DNA of 64,000 bases. It comes from Streptomyces globisporus. GTDB lineage: Bacteria > Actinomycetota > Actinomycetes > Streptomycetales > Streptomycetaceae. The DNA lies in assembly GCA_014649555.1 (NCBI GenBank), contig BMTG01000004.1, forward strand, positions 310,001 to 374,000, written 5' to 3'. The stretch's first letter is position 1. Every line of letters starts with the position of its first letter. Below are positions 1 to 10,306 of the stretch, in pieces. The translations under genes were made by a program, and so were the position numbers. The notes beneath the pieces are model-generated. The model did not search any database, was not told the origin of the DNA, and saw only the letters and a program-made list of their open reading frames with translations.

Positions 1-142
1 GCAGCACCCCGACCACCACACCGAGGAAGCCGCCGAAGGCGAGCAGCCGCCAGCGCAGTCGTGCCTTGTACTGCAGCAGCACCTCGCCGAGCAGCCACAG
101 TGCCACCAGACCGAATGCGATGTAGAGGACCGTCCAGCCCAC
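1..142 (-). CDS. Membrane protein, C-terminus outside the window
   Basis: The frame opens at a GTG (140-142) preceded on the minus strand by a strong Shine-Dalgarno AAGGAGGGGG five bases upstream, and runs off the left edge. The 47 visible residues start VGWTVLYIAFGLVALWLLGE, a membrane helix, followed by a short basic stretch (QYKARLRWR) and the start of a second helix rich in Gly/Val. It therefore looks like a small two-helix or larger integral membrane protein. It lies downstream of metF on the same strand with a gap of about 50 bases. Function unknown. Confidence 0.7.
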   Translation of the reverse strand, partial: MGWTVLYIAFGLVALWLLGEVLLQYKARLRWRLLAFGGFLGVVVGVL

Positions 143-191
143 GCCCGCCCCCTCCTTCGGCCGTCACCGCTTCGGGGGCGGGTACGACCGG

Positions 192-1109
192 TCACGACTG
201 CTTGTGCAGTCCGAGTTTCTCGTAGATTTCGAGCGTAGCCGTCGAGTTGTTGAGCGTGATGAAGTGCAGCCCGGGCACACCCTCGGACAGCAGCTTCGCG
301 CAGAACTCCGTTGCGAACTCGATGCCAATGGAGCGTACAGCGGCTGGATCGTCCTTGGCTGCGAGGATGCGCTCTTTCAACGACGCGGGCACGGTCGCGT
401 TGCTGAGCTGGGAGAACTTTTCCAGTTGCTTCACGCTGGTGAGGGGCATCACCTCGGGGATCACCGGCGTTTCGCAACCCGCAGCGACCACGCGGTCACG
501 CATCCGGAGATAGTCCTCCGGGCGGAAGAACATCTGGGTGATCGCGTAATCCGCGCCCGCCCGGCACTTGTCGACGAAATGACCGATGTCCGTCTCCCAG
601 TCGGTGGACCGGGGGTGCATTTCGGGAAATGCCGCGACGCCGACGCAGAAGTCGCCCGATTCCTTGATGAGGCGGACGAGGTCGGCGGCGTACTTCACCC
701 CCTGCGGGTGCTCCACCCACTCGCCCATCGGGTCGCCCGGCGGGTCGCCGCGGACGGCGAGGATGTTCCTGATGCCCGCGTCGGCGTACTGCCCGACCAT
801 GTTGCGCAGCTCGGCGATCGAGTGGTTGACCGCGGTGAGGTGGGCGACCGGGGTGAGCGTGGAGTCCGCCGCGATCTCCTGGGTGGCCTTGACCGTCCCG
901 GCACGGGTGGAGCCCCCGGCGCCGTACGTCACGGAGACGAAGCTCGGCCGGACCGCCTCGACCCGGCGCAGCGCGTTCCAGAGGTTGCGCTCACCTTTTT
1001 CCGTCTTGGGAGCCCAGAACTCGAAGGAGTACGACGTTTTGCCGGTCGCCAGGAGGTCGCGCACGGTGCGCGCGTGATCCGTCCTGGTCGAAGGTGTTCC
1101 GAGGGCCAT
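192..1109 (-). CDS. metF: Methylenetetrahydrofolate reductase
   Basis: The 305-residue product reduces 5,10-methylene-THF to 5-methyl-THF, the methyl donor for methionine synthesis; it is a cytosolic flavoprotein with a TIM-barrel fold. Family marks are FEFWAPK at 29-35 (the Glu at 30 matches the catalytic Glu of E. coli MetF), [10 protein letters not shown] at 60-69, the AVRGDPP loop near 118-124, ITQMFF in the middle and HFITLN near the C-terminus. Length agrees with bacterial MetF (about 300). There is no Shine-Dalgarno in front of the ATG; instead TAACCT ends exactly six bases before it, so the mRNA is probably leaderless. No riboswitch is visible upstream. Confidence 0.95.
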   Translation of the reverse strand: MALGTPSTRTDHARTVRDLLATGKTSYSFEFWAPKTEKGERNLWNALRRVEAVRPSFVSVTYGAGGSTRAGTVKATQEIAADSTLTPVAHLTAVNHSIAELRNMVGQYADAGIRNILAVRGDPPGDPMGEWVEHPQGVKYAADLVRLIKESGDFCVGVAAFPEMHPRSTDWETDIGHFVDKCRAGADYAITQMFFRPEDYLRMRDRVVAAGCETPVIPEVMPLTSVKQLEKFSQLSNATVPASLKERILAAKDDPAAVRSIGIEFATEFCAKLLSEGVPGLHFITLNNSTATLEIYEKLGLHKQS

Positions 1110-1121
1110 AAGGGGAGGTTA
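1110..1121 (-). promoter_or_regulatory. -10 box for leaderless metF
   Basis: On the minus strand TAACCT (1116-1121) is followed by six bases and then the metF ATG. This TANNNT-N6-start spacing places transcription initiation on the start codon. No convincing -35 was recognised. Confidence 0.5.
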
Positions 1122-1245
1122 ACCAGGGGGTGGACACTCACCCAACCAGAGCGGGAAACTTTGCATGGAATTGTCGGACTGTTGTCCACCCCTCGGACAT
1201 TCCTCGCACTCCGGCCCGGGACGTCCGCCGCCCGTCGTCCGGAGT

Positions 1246-1896
1246 TCAGAGCGTGTGCGCCCGGACGCGGCGGGCCAGCTCGGCGGTGGCGGCGGCCGGG
1301 TCGTCAGCCTCGGTGATGGCCCGGACGACGACGACCCGGCGGGCCCCGGCGTCCAGCACCTGGTCCAGATTGCCCGCGTCGATCCCGCCGATCGCGAACC
1401 AGGGGCGCTGCCCGCCGAGCGAGGCGGCGTAGCGCACGAGGTCGAGGCCGGGGGCGTGGCGGCCGGGCTTGGTGGGGGTGGGCCAGCAGGGGCCGGTGCA
1501 GAAGTAGTCCACGCCGTCCTGGGCGACGGCGGCGTCGACCTCGGCCTCGGCGTGCGTGGAGCGGCCGATCAGCCGGTCGGCGCCGATGATGGCGCGGGCG
1601 GCCGGGACGGGCAGGTCGCCCTGGCCGAGGTGCAGGACGTCGGCGCCGATGGCGTGGGCGACGTCGGCGCGGTCGTTGACGGCGAGGAGCTTGCCGTGCC
1701 GGCGGCAGGTGTCGGCGAAGACCGCGAGGTGTTCCAGCTCCTCGGCGGCCTCCATGCCCTTGTCCCGGAGCTGGACGATGTCGACGCCGGAGGTGAGCAC
1801 GGCGTCGAGGAAGGCGGGGAGGTCACCCTGCCGCTTGCGGGCGTCCGTGCACAGGTAGAGCCGGGCGTCGGACAGCTGCTCGCGAGGCGTGGACAT
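1246..1896 (-). CDS. thiE: Thiamine-phosphate synthase
   Basis: The 216-residue enzyme joins HMP-PP and the thiazole phosphate carboxylate to make thiamine phosphate, the last assembly step of the pathway. Visible marks are VQLRDKG (41-47, pyrophosphate binding), the LHLGQGDLP segment, [20 protein letters not shown] and the phosphate-binding FAIGGID. It is separate from the thiOSG operon 2.3 kb away and on the opposite strand, so the TPP riboswitch there does not control it directly. A weak hairpin (arms 1208-1214 and 1239-1245) lies just past its stop. Confidence 0.95.
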   Translation of the reverse strand: MSTPREQLSDARLYLCTDARKRQGDLPAFLDAVLTSGVDIVQLRDKGMEAAEELEHLAVFADTCRRHGKLLAVNDRADVAHAIGADVLHLGQGDLPVPAARAIIGADRLIGRSTHAEAEVDAAVAQDGVDYFCTGPCWPTPTKPGRHAPGLDLVRYAASLGGQRPWFAIGGIDAGNLDQVLDAGARRVVVVRAITEADDPAAATAELARRVRAHTL

Positions 1897-1950
1897 GGTG
1901 GGAACCCCCCGTGGTCGTCACGGCGGAGTGGACTCCCCCGTGGTCGTGCG

Positions 1951-1983
1951 GGTGCACGGGCCGTGTCGGACGGCCCGTGCACC
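1951..1983. terminator. Hairpin terminator downstream of the Rv2175c-like gene
   Basis: Perfect 13-base arms (1951-1963 and 1971-1983, starting GGTGCACGGG) with a 7-base loop, 17 bases past the stop at 2001. There is no U tract, as is usual in Streptomyces. Confidence 0.6.
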
Positions 1984-2000
1984 GCTTCCTGTCGTTTCGG

Positions 2001-2366
2001 TCAGACGGCGAGCGCCTGGGCGCGGCGCTTCACCTCCGTCCCGCGATTCTCGCTCAGCGCCTGCGCGGGGGTGCCGGGCAGGGTCGGGTCGGGAGTGAAG
2101 AGCCACTCCAGCATCTCTTCCTCGGAGAAGCCGTCGTCCTTCAGGAGGGTCAGGGTTCCGGAGAGGCCCTTGACCACCTTGTCGCCGTCGATGAAGGCGG
2201 CGGGCACCTGGAGCGTCCGGTTCTCACCACGGCGTACGGCGATGAGCTGGCCCTCCTTGACCAGCTGGCGCACGCGCGTCACCTCGATGTCGAGCATCTC
2301 GGCGATGTCGGGAAGGTGGAGCCAGGCAGGGACGAGAGCATCGGTCTTTGCGTCAATCTCGGTCAC
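2001..2366 (-). CDS. Rv2175c-family DNA-binding protein
   Basis: A 121-residue protein whose first half (about 13-50) is a winged-helix/MerR-like helix-turn-helix: WLHLPDIAEMLDIEVTRVRQ and then a basic wing VRRGENR. The C-terminal half carries FxDG and an EEMLEWLF segment typical of the family. In M. tuberculosis the homologue Rv2175c is next to and phosphorylated by the kinase PknL (knowledge). Here a Ser/Thr kinase with similar surroundings lies 4.3 kb away, so a kinase-substrate pairing is plausible but not shown. The start is GTG at 2366, with no obvious Shine-Dalgarno. Confidence 0.85.
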   Translation of the reverse strand: MTEIDAKTDALVPAWLHLPDIAEMLDIEVTRVRQLVKEGQLIAVRRGENRTLQVPAAFIDGDKVVKGLSGTLTLLKDDGFSEEEMLEWLFTPDPTLPGTPAQALSENRGTEVKRRAQALAV

Positions 2367-2447
2367 AGGGACAAGCGTGCCACCTGGGACTGACAGCCGG
2401 TAGCCGGGCCGACCGTACGGGGGGTTTCGGCGGCGGTCCCAGGGCGG

Positions 2448-3683
2448 TCAGAGCGCGGTGGACTTCAGCGGCACGGCGGGATCGGCGGCCTTCTCCGGGT
2501 CGAGGGCGGCCCCGGACTCGATGAGCCTGCGGCCCTGGGCGAGATCGCGCGGGCGGCCCACGGCGAGCACGGCGACCAGCGCGCCGTCACGCAGCCAGCA
2601 CACCGACCAGGTGGCGTCCGCCCCGTCGCCGCGCCACAGCAGGGTGTCGGCGTCGGCGTGGTGGCCGGCGTACTGCACGAAGCGGCCGAACTGCTCGGAC
2701 CAGAAGTACGGGACGGGGTCGTAGACCGGGAGCGGTGCGCCGCTCTCCGCCGCCATGATCGCGGCGGCCGCGGTGCGCGGGCCTTGAAGGGCGTTGTCCC
2801 AGTGGTGGACCAGCAGCCGGGTCCCGTAGCGGGCGGAGGGGAAGGAGGCGCAGTCGCCGACCGCGTACACATCGGGCAGCGAGGTGCGCAGGGCGCTGTC
2901 GGCGGTGACCGAACCGTCCGGTCCGAGCGCGATCCCGGAGCCCTCCAGCCAGCCGGTGGCGGGGCGCGCACCGACGCCGACGACCACGGCTCCGGCGGGC
3001 AGGGTACGGCCGTCCGCGAGGATCACGGCCCCCTCCTCGACGCGCTCGACCCGGGCCCCGGTGAGGAGTTCGGCGCCGCTCCCGGCGTACCAGGCGGCCA
3101 TCGGGGCGGCCACCTCGGCGGGCAGGGTGCCCGCGAGCGGGCGGGCCGCGGCCTCGACCACGGTGACCGCGCAGCCCGCGGCGCGGGCCGCGGTGGCGAA
3201 CTCCGCGCCGATCCAGCCCGCCCCGACGACGACCACGTCGTGCTGCCGGTCCAGGACGGGCCGCAGCCGGGCGGCGTCGTCGAGGGTGCGCAGCAGATGG
3301 ACGCCGGGCACGCCTTCGGTGCCGGGCAGGGTCAGGGGCTCGGCGCCGGTCGCGAGGATCAGGGCGTCGTAGCGGACGGGTCCGTCGGCAGTGTCCAGCA
3401 CATGGTCGGCGGCGCGCAGGGCTGTGACGTCCAGGCCCAGGCGCAGGGTGATGTCCAGCGCATCGAAGTCGACGTCGAAGGCGGAGTCCTCGGCCTTGCC
3501 CAGCAGCACGGCCTTGGACAGCGGCGGGCGGTCGTAGGGCTGGTGGGGCTCGGCGCCGATCAGGGTGACCTGGCCGGTGAAGCCCGCCTCGCGCAGGGCG
3601 ACGGCGCTCTGCACTCCCGCCATGCCCGCACCGACGACCACGACGTTCCGGGCCGGACTCTTCTCCGTCTGCTGCTCGCTCAC
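2448..3683 (-). CDS. FAD/NAD(P)-dependent ferredoxin reductase-like oxidoreductase
   Basis: A 411-residue two-dinucleotide-binding-domain flavoprotein. The N-terminal FAD fingerprint is VVVVGAGMAG (to residue 23), the NAD(P)H-binding fingerprint VVGAGWIGAE is at about 152-161, and AVGDCA (274-279) contacts FAD. This arrangement and length fit the rubredoxin/putidaredoxin reductase family that passes electrons from NAD(P)H to small redox proteins; the partner is not evident nearby. Start is GTG 3683. TAAGGT lies exactly six bases upstream, so a leaderless mRNA is likely, and a 15-base palindrome sits just behind that -10 box. Confidence 0.85.
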   Translation of the reverse strand: MSEQQTEKSPARNVVVVGAGMAGVQSAVALREAGFTGQVTLIGAEPHQPYDRPPLSKAVLLGKAEDSAFDVDFDALDITLRLGLDVTALRAADHVLDTADGPVRYDALILATGAEPLTLPGTEGVPGVHLLRTLDDAARLRPVLDRQHDVVVVGAGWIGAEFATAARAAGCAVTVVEAAARPLAGTLPAEVAAPMAAWYAGSGAELLTGARVERVEEGAVILADGRTLPAGAVVVGVGARPATGWLEGSGIALGPDGSVTADSALRTSLPDVYAVGDCASFPSARYGTRLLVHHWDNALQGPRTAAAAIMAAESGAPLPVYDPVPYFWSEQFGRFVQYAGHHADADTLLWRGDGADATWSVCWLRDGALVAVLAVGRPRDLAQGRRLIESGAALDPEKAADPAVPLKSTAL

Positions 3684-3715
3684 CCGTCCACCTTAATCAT
3701 CTGACGAAACGTCAG
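3684..3715 (-). promoter_or_regulatory. Leaderless promoter and palindromic operator candidate of the FAD reductase gene
   Basis: TAAGGT at 3690-3695 is six bases from the GTG. Five bases further upstream is the perfect inverted repeat CTGACGAAACGTCAG (3701-3715, 6-base arms, AAA spacer), between the -10 and -35 positions, where a repressor would block polymerase. The form resembles TetR-type operators, but no regulator gene is adjacent. Confidence 0.45.
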
Positions 3716-3741
3716 GAAGATGGCTGCCGGGACGCCGGCCC

Positions 3742-4107
3742 TCAGGAGGCCACTTCCTCCACCACGCTCGTCCCACTGCCCTCCTGGGACTCCCACCGCC
3801 ACCGCTCCTCCAGCCGCACCCGGCCGTCCGGGAGGTCGACGACGGTGGAGAGGCAGTGCCCGGAGGAGGTCGTTCCGTCCTGCTTGAGCTGGACGTAGCG
3901 GAAGTCCAGCGCGTCCCCGTCCCGAGTGCCGACGAGATGGCCGTGGACCACGTCGCCGCCCGTGTACTCGGCCCAGATCCGGCCGTCCTGCTCGTGGTAC
4001 GTGAAGCGGGTGCGGGTGCCGACCTGGCCCGGGGCCTGGTCGGCGACGGGCGCGAGGACGAGTCCGTCGAGCGAACGGGCCACGGTGGGCGCTCCCTTAC
4101 TGGCCAC
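3742..4107 (-). CDS. Small conserved actinobacterial protein
   Basis: A 121-residue soluble protein with a GTG start at 4107. The sequence reads as a run of beta strands: RTRFTYHEQDGRIWAEYTGG, then GHLVG, LDFRYVQL and a conserved GHCLSTVVDLPDGRVRLEERW segment, suggesting a small beta barrel of the lipocalin/calycin type. Homologues are often mislabelled N-acetylglutamate synthase in databases; nothing in the sequence supports that activity. It is divergent from the thiamine operon and its stop lies 59 bases upstream of the FAD reductase start. Function unknown. Confidence 0.75.
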   Translation of the reverse strand: MASKGAPTVARSLDGLVLAPVADQAPGQVGTRTRFTYHEQDGRIWAEYTGGDVVHGHLVGTRDGDALDFRYVQLKQDGTTSSGHCLSTVVDLPDGRVRLEERWRWESQEGSGTSVVEEVAS

Positions 4108-4120
4108 GAGTGAGTGGGTC

Positions 4121-4126
4121 TAGGCT
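4121..4126 (+). promoter_or_regulatory. -10 box of the thiOSG operon
   Basis: TAGGCT lies 18 bases before the start of the TPP aptamer, which would put transcription initiation near 4133. The -35 region is poor (TTACTG at 4097-4102). Confidence 0.45.
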
Positions 4127-4143
4127 GGCCACGGTAAAACACA

Positions 4144-4232
4144 CGCGGGAGCCCGGACGCACCGGGCTGAGAGGGAGGCTGGACGGCCTCCGACCGTACG
4201 AACCTGCTCCGGGTCATGCCGGCGAAGGGAGG
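4144..4232 (+). promoter_or_regulatory. TPP riboswitch (THI element)
   Basis: The aptamer has all conserved blocks in order: GGGAGCCC, CACCGGGCTGAGA, CCGACCGTACGAACCTG, CTCCGGGTCATGCC, GGCGAAGGGA. It binds thiamine pyrophosphate and shuts off the following thiO-thiS-thiG genes. The 3' strand of the closing helix merges with the purine-rich AAGGGAGGGG that serves thiO as ribosome binding site (ATG at 4245), so control is probably by occlusion of translation; no intrinsic terminator is seen between aptamer and start codon. Confidence 0.95.
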
Positions 4233-4244
4233 GGTTGGACACCC

Positions 4245-6522
<2,278 letters not shown>

Positions 6523-6540
6523 GGGCCGGTGCGCGGTCGG

Positions 6541-6584
6541 GGCGCTGCCCCGAACTCCGCTCCTCAATCGCCGGAGGGGCTTGA
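6541..6584. repeat. Dispersed Streptomyces intergenic repeat copy
   Basis: The stretch just after thiG contains CTCCTCAATCGCCGG and then AGGGGCTT, a form I recognise as recurring in intergenic DNA of many Streptomyces genomes. GCCCC (6547-6551) and CTCCG (6555-6559) can pair with the GGAGGGGC end, so it may also act as the thiG terminator. No second copy was noticed in this window. Confidence 0.45.
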
Positions 6585-6680
6585 ACTGCACCGCAGCCGC
6601 AGAACGTGTCCCTGTCACGGATCGGCTGCAGAACGGCCCCGGGAGTGCCCCGGCCCGTCCGGGGTGTCCGTGGCGGCTCG

Positions 6681-6692
6681 TAGACTCTCGGG
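6681..6692 (+). promoter_or_regulatory. -10 box for the leaderless kinase gene
   Basis: TAGACT (6681-6686) is followed by six bases and the GTG at 6693, with no Shine-Dalgarno in between. Confidence 0.55.
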
Positions 6693-8633
6693 GTGGACAC
6701 GACCCTCCAGGACCCTCTCGTCGGGCAGCTGCTCGACGGCCGGTATCGCATTGAGGCGCGCATCGCCGTCGGCGGGATGGCCACGGTCTACCGGGCCGTG
6801 GACACCCGCCTGGACCGGGTGCTCGCCCTCAAGGTGATGCACCCGGCGCTCGCCACCGACGTGTCGTTCGTCGAGCGCTTCATCCGGGAGGCCAAGTCCG
6901 TGGCCCGCCTGGCGCACCCCAATGTCGTCGCGGTCTTCGACCAGGGCGCTCAGGGCGCGTACGTCTATCTCGCGATGGAGTATGTGGCGGGCTGCACCCT
7001 GCGTGACGTGCTCCGCGAGCGCGGGGCCCTCCAGCCCCGGGCCGCGCTGGACATCCTGGAGCCGGTCCTCGCCGCGCTCGGCGCCGCGCACCGGGCCGGG
7101 TTCGTGCACCGCGACATGAAGCCGGAGAACGTCCTGATAGGGGACGACGGCCGGGTGAAGGTCGCCGACTTCGGCCTGGTCAGGGCGGTCGGCACGGCCA
7201 CCGACACCACCGGCTCGCTGCTGGGCACGGTCTCGTATCTGGCCCCCGAGCAGATCGAGCACGGCACCGCCGACACCCGCAGCGATGTGTACGCCTGCGG
7301 GGTCGTGCTGTACGAGATGCTCACCGGCGCCAAGCCGCACACCGGCGAGAACGCCGCCCAGGTCATCTACCAGCACCTCAACTCCGACGTCCCGGCCCCG
7401 TCCGCCGTCGTGCCGGGGCTCCCGGTCGCGCTGGACTCCCTGGTGGCGAGCGCGACCGCCCGCAATCCCGAGGTGCGCCCGCACGACGCGGTGCTGCTGC
7501 TGGCCGAGACCCGTGAGGCCCGCGCCGGGCTGACCGACGCCGAGCTGGACGCCGTACCGCCGCAGGCGCTGTCGGACTTCCATGACGGCGCGGACGACCG
7601 TACGAGCGTGATCCCCCGGGCTCTTCCGGAGGACGGCGACGGGCACGGGGACGGGGTACACCGCACCAGCCGCCTGGCGATGCCGCCCGCGGGACCTGCC
7701 GCTCCGGCCCGGCGCCGGGCCGGCCGGCGCGGTCCGTTCGGCGGGCCGCACCGCAAGCTGATCATCGCGCTCGCCGCCGTCCTGCTCACCCTGGGGATCG
7801 GCACGGGCGTCTGGTACATCAACTCCGGCCAGTTCACCCAGGTCCCCTCGGTGCTCGGACAGACCCAGCAGACCGCCGAGGAACGGATCGCGGACGCCGG
7901 GCTCGGGCTGAAGGGCGTGGACCGGGTCTTCAGCGACACGGTCGAGCGGGGCGAGGTCGTCAGCAGCGACCCCGCCTCGGGCGACCGGATCCGGGGCAAC
8001 GGCTCGGTGCGGCTCGTCGTCTCGCGGGGCCCGGAGATCGTGCGGGTGCCCGATGTGGCGGGTGACTCCCTCGCGGACGCCCGGCGCTCCCTGAAGAAGG
8101 TGGGCCTGGTCCCGGGGATGGTGACCAGGGAGTTCAGCGAGGACGTGGACCGGGGCAAGGTGATCAGCACGGATCCCCGCGCCGGTACGGACCGCAACCC
8201 GGACACGGCCGTGGCGCTCGTCGTCAGCAAGGGCGCCCCGGTCGACGTCCCGGACGTCACCGGGCTCTCCGCCGGGGAAGCCACCGCCGAGCTGGAGGCC
8301 GAGGGGCTGAAGGCCGAGGTGCTGCCCGGCCGGATCCACTCCCCGCAGGACGAGGGAGCCGTCGCCGAGCAGTCCCCCAAGGAGGGCGCCGAGGCGGCCG
8401 AGGGCGACACGATCCAGCTGACGGTCTCCAAGGGACCCCGGATGCTGGACGTCCCCGACGTCACCGGCCGGGACGTCGACGAGGCGCGGAGCACCCTGGA
8501 GGAGGCGGGCTTCGAGGTGAAGGTCGACCGGCCGTTCCTCTCCTTCAGCGACACGATCGCGAGCCAGTCCGTGGACGGCGGCGAACAGGCCCCCGAAGGC
8601 TCCACGATCACCATCAAGACCAAGGGGCTCTAG
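6693..8633 (+). CDS. PASTA-domain Ser/Thr protein kinase
   Basis: A 646-residue membrane kinase. Residues about 15-275 are the kinase: the glycine loop is IAVGGMATVY, the catalytic loop HRDMKPEN has Asp141 and DFG starts at Asp159. An Ala/Pro/Arg-rich linker leads to one transmembrane helix (about 355-375). Four extracellular PASTA repeats of about 65 residues fill the rest, each with a VPxVxG motif, and bind muropeptides or lipid II in related PknB/PrkC kinases. It is the positional counterpart of mycobacterial pknL, which as I recall lacks PASTA domains. A nuclease gene follows after 5 bases, so the two are co-transcribed. Targets are unknown; the nearby Rv2175c-like protein is a candidate. 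Confidence 0.93.
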   Translation: MDTTLQDPLVGQLLDGRYRIEARIAVGGMATVYRAVDTRLDRVLALKVMHPALATDVSFVERFIREAKSVARLAHPNVVAVFDQGAQGAYVYLAMEYVAGCTLRDVLRERGALQPRAALDILEPVLAALGAAHRAGFVHRDMKPENVLIGDDGRVKVADFGLVRAVGTATDTTGSLLGTVSYLAPEQIEHGTADTRSDVYACGVVLYEMLTGAKPHTGENAAQVIYQHLNSDVPAPSAVVPGLPVALDSLVASATARNPEVRPHDAVLLLAETREARAGLTDAELDAVPPQALSDFHDGADDRTSVIPRALPEDGDGHGDGVHRTSRLAMPPAGPAAPARRRAGRRGPFGGPHRKLIIALAAVLLTLGIGTGVWYINSGQFTQVPSVLGQTQQTAEERIADAGLGLKGVDRVFSDTVERGEVVSSDPASGDRIRGNGSVRLVVSRGPEIVRVPDVAGDSLADARRSLKKVGLVPGMVTREFSEDVDRGKVISTDPRAGTDRNPDTAVALVVSKGAPVDVPDVTGLSAGEATAELEAEGLKAEVLPGRIHSPQDEGAVAEQSPKEGAEAAEGDTIQLTVSKGPRMLDVPDVTGRDVDEARSTLEEAGFEVKVDRPFLSFSDTIASQSVDGGEQAPEGSTITIKTKGL

Positions 8634-8638
8634 ACCGG

Positions 8639-9505
8639 ATGGACTCTCTGCGCAACCCGGTGGGCGGGCATGTACCGGTGGCGGGCGGCCTCGCCAAGGT
8701 CGGCCTGGAGTACGCGCGCGAGCTGGCGGCGGAGACCGTGCAGGTCTTTGTGGCGAACCCGCGCGGCTGGGCGACGCCCGTCGGGAACCCGGCGCAGGAC
8801 GAGCTGTTCCGCGCCGAGTGTGCGGCGGCCTCGATCCCGGCGTACGTCCACGCCCCGTATCTGATCAACTTCGGCTCGCACACCGAGGCGACGGTGGAGA
8901 AGTCCGTGGAGTCCCTGCGCCATTCGCTGCGGCGGGCCCGGGAGATCGGCGCGCTGGGCGTGGTGGTGCACACCGGTTCGGCGACCGGCGGGCGGCCGCG
9001 CGCCGAGGCGCTGGCCCAGGTGCGGGAGCACCTGCGGCCGTTGCTGGACGAGCTGACCCATGACGACGATCCGGATCTGCTGCTGGAGTCGACGGCCGGC
9101 CAGGGCTTCTCGCTCTGTTCCCGGACCTGGGACTTCGGCCCGTACTTCGAGGCGCTGGACTCCCATCCGAAGCTCGGCATCTGCCTGGACACCTGCCACA
9201 TCTACGCCGCCGGGCACGACCTGACCGGTCCGACGGGGATGCGGCAGACGCTGGACCTGCTGGTGGAGACGGTCGGCGAGGGGCGGCTGAAGCTGATCCA
9301 CGCCAACGACTCCAAGGACGTCGTGGGCGCCCACAAGGACCGGCACGAGAACATCGGTGCAGGTCACATCGGGGCGGAGCCGTTCGCCGAGCTGTTCGCC
9401 CATCCGGCGACCGAGGGCGTACCGCTGATCATCGAGACGCCCGGCGGCAAGGAGGGGCACGCGGCGGACGTGGCCCGGCTGAAGGAGCTGCGCGGCACCC
9501 GCTGA
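8639..9505 (+). CDS. nfo: Endonuclease IV (AP endonuclease)
   Basis: The 288-residue enzyme cuts the backbone 5' of abasic sites in base-excision repair. The three-zinc site of E. coli Nfo can be laid out completely: His71, His111, Glu150, Asp184, His187, His221, Asp234, His236 and Glu266, inside HAPYLIN, VVHTGS, CLDTCH, HANDSKD and ETPGG. Length is close to E. coli Nfo (285). It starts 5 bases after the kinase stop with no separate promoter, so expression is tied to the kinase gene; whether this is functional is unknown. Confidence 0.93.
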   Translation: MDSLRNPVGGHVPVAGGLAKVGLEYARELAAETVQVFVANPRGWATPVGNPAQDELFRAECAAASIPAYVHAPYLINFGSHTEATVEKSVESLRHSLRRAREIGALGVVVHTGSATGGRPRAEALAQVREHLRPLLDELTHDDDPDLLLESTAGQGFSLCSRTWDFGPYFEALDSHPKLGICLDTCHIYAAGHDLTGPTGMRQTLDLLVETVGEGRLKLIHANDSKDVVGAHKDRHENIGAGHIGAEPFAELFAHPATEGVPLIIETPGGKEGHAADVARLKELRGTR

Positions 9506-9515
9506 AGCCAGACCG

Positions 9516-10148
9516 CTACAGCTCCGGGCCGTCGCCCGGCTCCTCCTGGTAGGAGTAGCGCTGCTCGGACCAGGGGTCGCCGATGTTGTGGTAACCCCGC
9601 TCCTCCCAGAATCCGCGGCGGTCCGCCGTCATGTACTCGATGCCCCGGACCCATTTCGGGCCCTTCCAGGCGTACAGGTGCGGGACGACGAGGCGGAGCG
9701 GGAAGCCGTGCTCGGCGGTGAGGAGTTCGCCGTCCTTGTGGGTGGCGAAGAGGGTGCGCTCGGAGGCGAAGTCGGCCAGGCGCAGGTTCGAGGAGAAGCC
9801 GTACTCGGCCCAGACCATCACATGGGTGGCGTCGGGGGCCGGCGCTGCCAGTTCGAGGATCGCGCGTGCGGGGACCCCGCCCCATTCGGCGCCGATCATG
9901 CTGAACTTCGTCACGCAGTGCAGATCGGCGACGACCGAGGAGAACGGCAGCGCCGAGAAGTCCCGGTGGTTCCAGCAGTGCTTGTCGCCGTCGGCGGTGG
10001 CTCCGAAGACCCGGAACTCCCAGCGGTCGGGCTTGAACTTGGGAACGGGCCCGTAATGGGTGACCGGCCATCCGCGCTGCAGTCGCTGTCCTGGTGGAAG
10101 CTCCGACTGCTCTGCTCCGCGATTCTCCCGGTTTTCCGGCTGACCCAT
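9516..10148 (-). CDS. Molybdopterin-dependent (sulfite oxidase-like) oxidoreductase
   Basis: A 210-residue cytosolic protein with the SUOX/MsrP-type Moco fold. DLHCVTKFS carries the conserved Cys78 that ligates molybdenum; WPVTHYGPVP, FSALPF, HVMVWAEYG, HGFPLRLVVP and KWVRGIEYM follow in the family order. There is no signal peptide or Tat motif, so unlike MsrP or sulfite dehydrogenase it should act in the cytoplasm. The substrate cannot be deduced. It is convergent with nfo and divergent from bacterioferritin. Confidence 0.88.
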   Translation of the reverse strand: MGQPENRENRGAEQSELPPGQRLQRGWPVTHYGPVPKFKPDRWEFRVFGATADGDKHCWNHRDFSALPFSSVVADLHCVTKFSMIGAEWGGVPARAILELAAPAPDATHVMVWAEYGFSSNLRLADFASERTLFATHKDGELLTAEHGFPLRLVVPHLYAWKGPKWVRGIEYMTADRRGFWEERGYHNIGDPWSEQRYSYQEEPGDGPEL

Positions 10149-10257
10149 GTCTCCATGGTGACAGACAGGCAGGGGTGGTCATGACCAGGGAGGACCTCCA
10201 TGGGGGCAACTCGTACTAAGCGTGCACTTACTGGACGGCCGCTGAGCGCGGTGCGAG

Positions 10258-10279
10258 GATCTGGCCTACTTGCCAGATC
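10258..10279. promoter_or_regulatory. Inverted repeat in the bfr leader
   Basis: GATCTGGC (10258-10265) and GCCAGATC (10272-10279) form perfect 8-base arms around a 6-base spacer, 27 bases before the bfr ATG. It could be a protein operator or a 5' UTR hairpin. It does not look like an iron box. Confidence 0.4.
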
Positions 10280-10306
10280 GATCACCGGTTGGAAGGAACC
10301 TTTGCC

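Noticed and set aside
204-1316. Long open frame opposite metF
   Set aside because: Antisense shadow of a clearly recognised gene; such frames arise from GC-rich third positions.
4110-4244. N-terminal extension of ThiO
   Set aside because: The region is the TPP riboswitch and the ribosome binding site fits the ATG at 4245.
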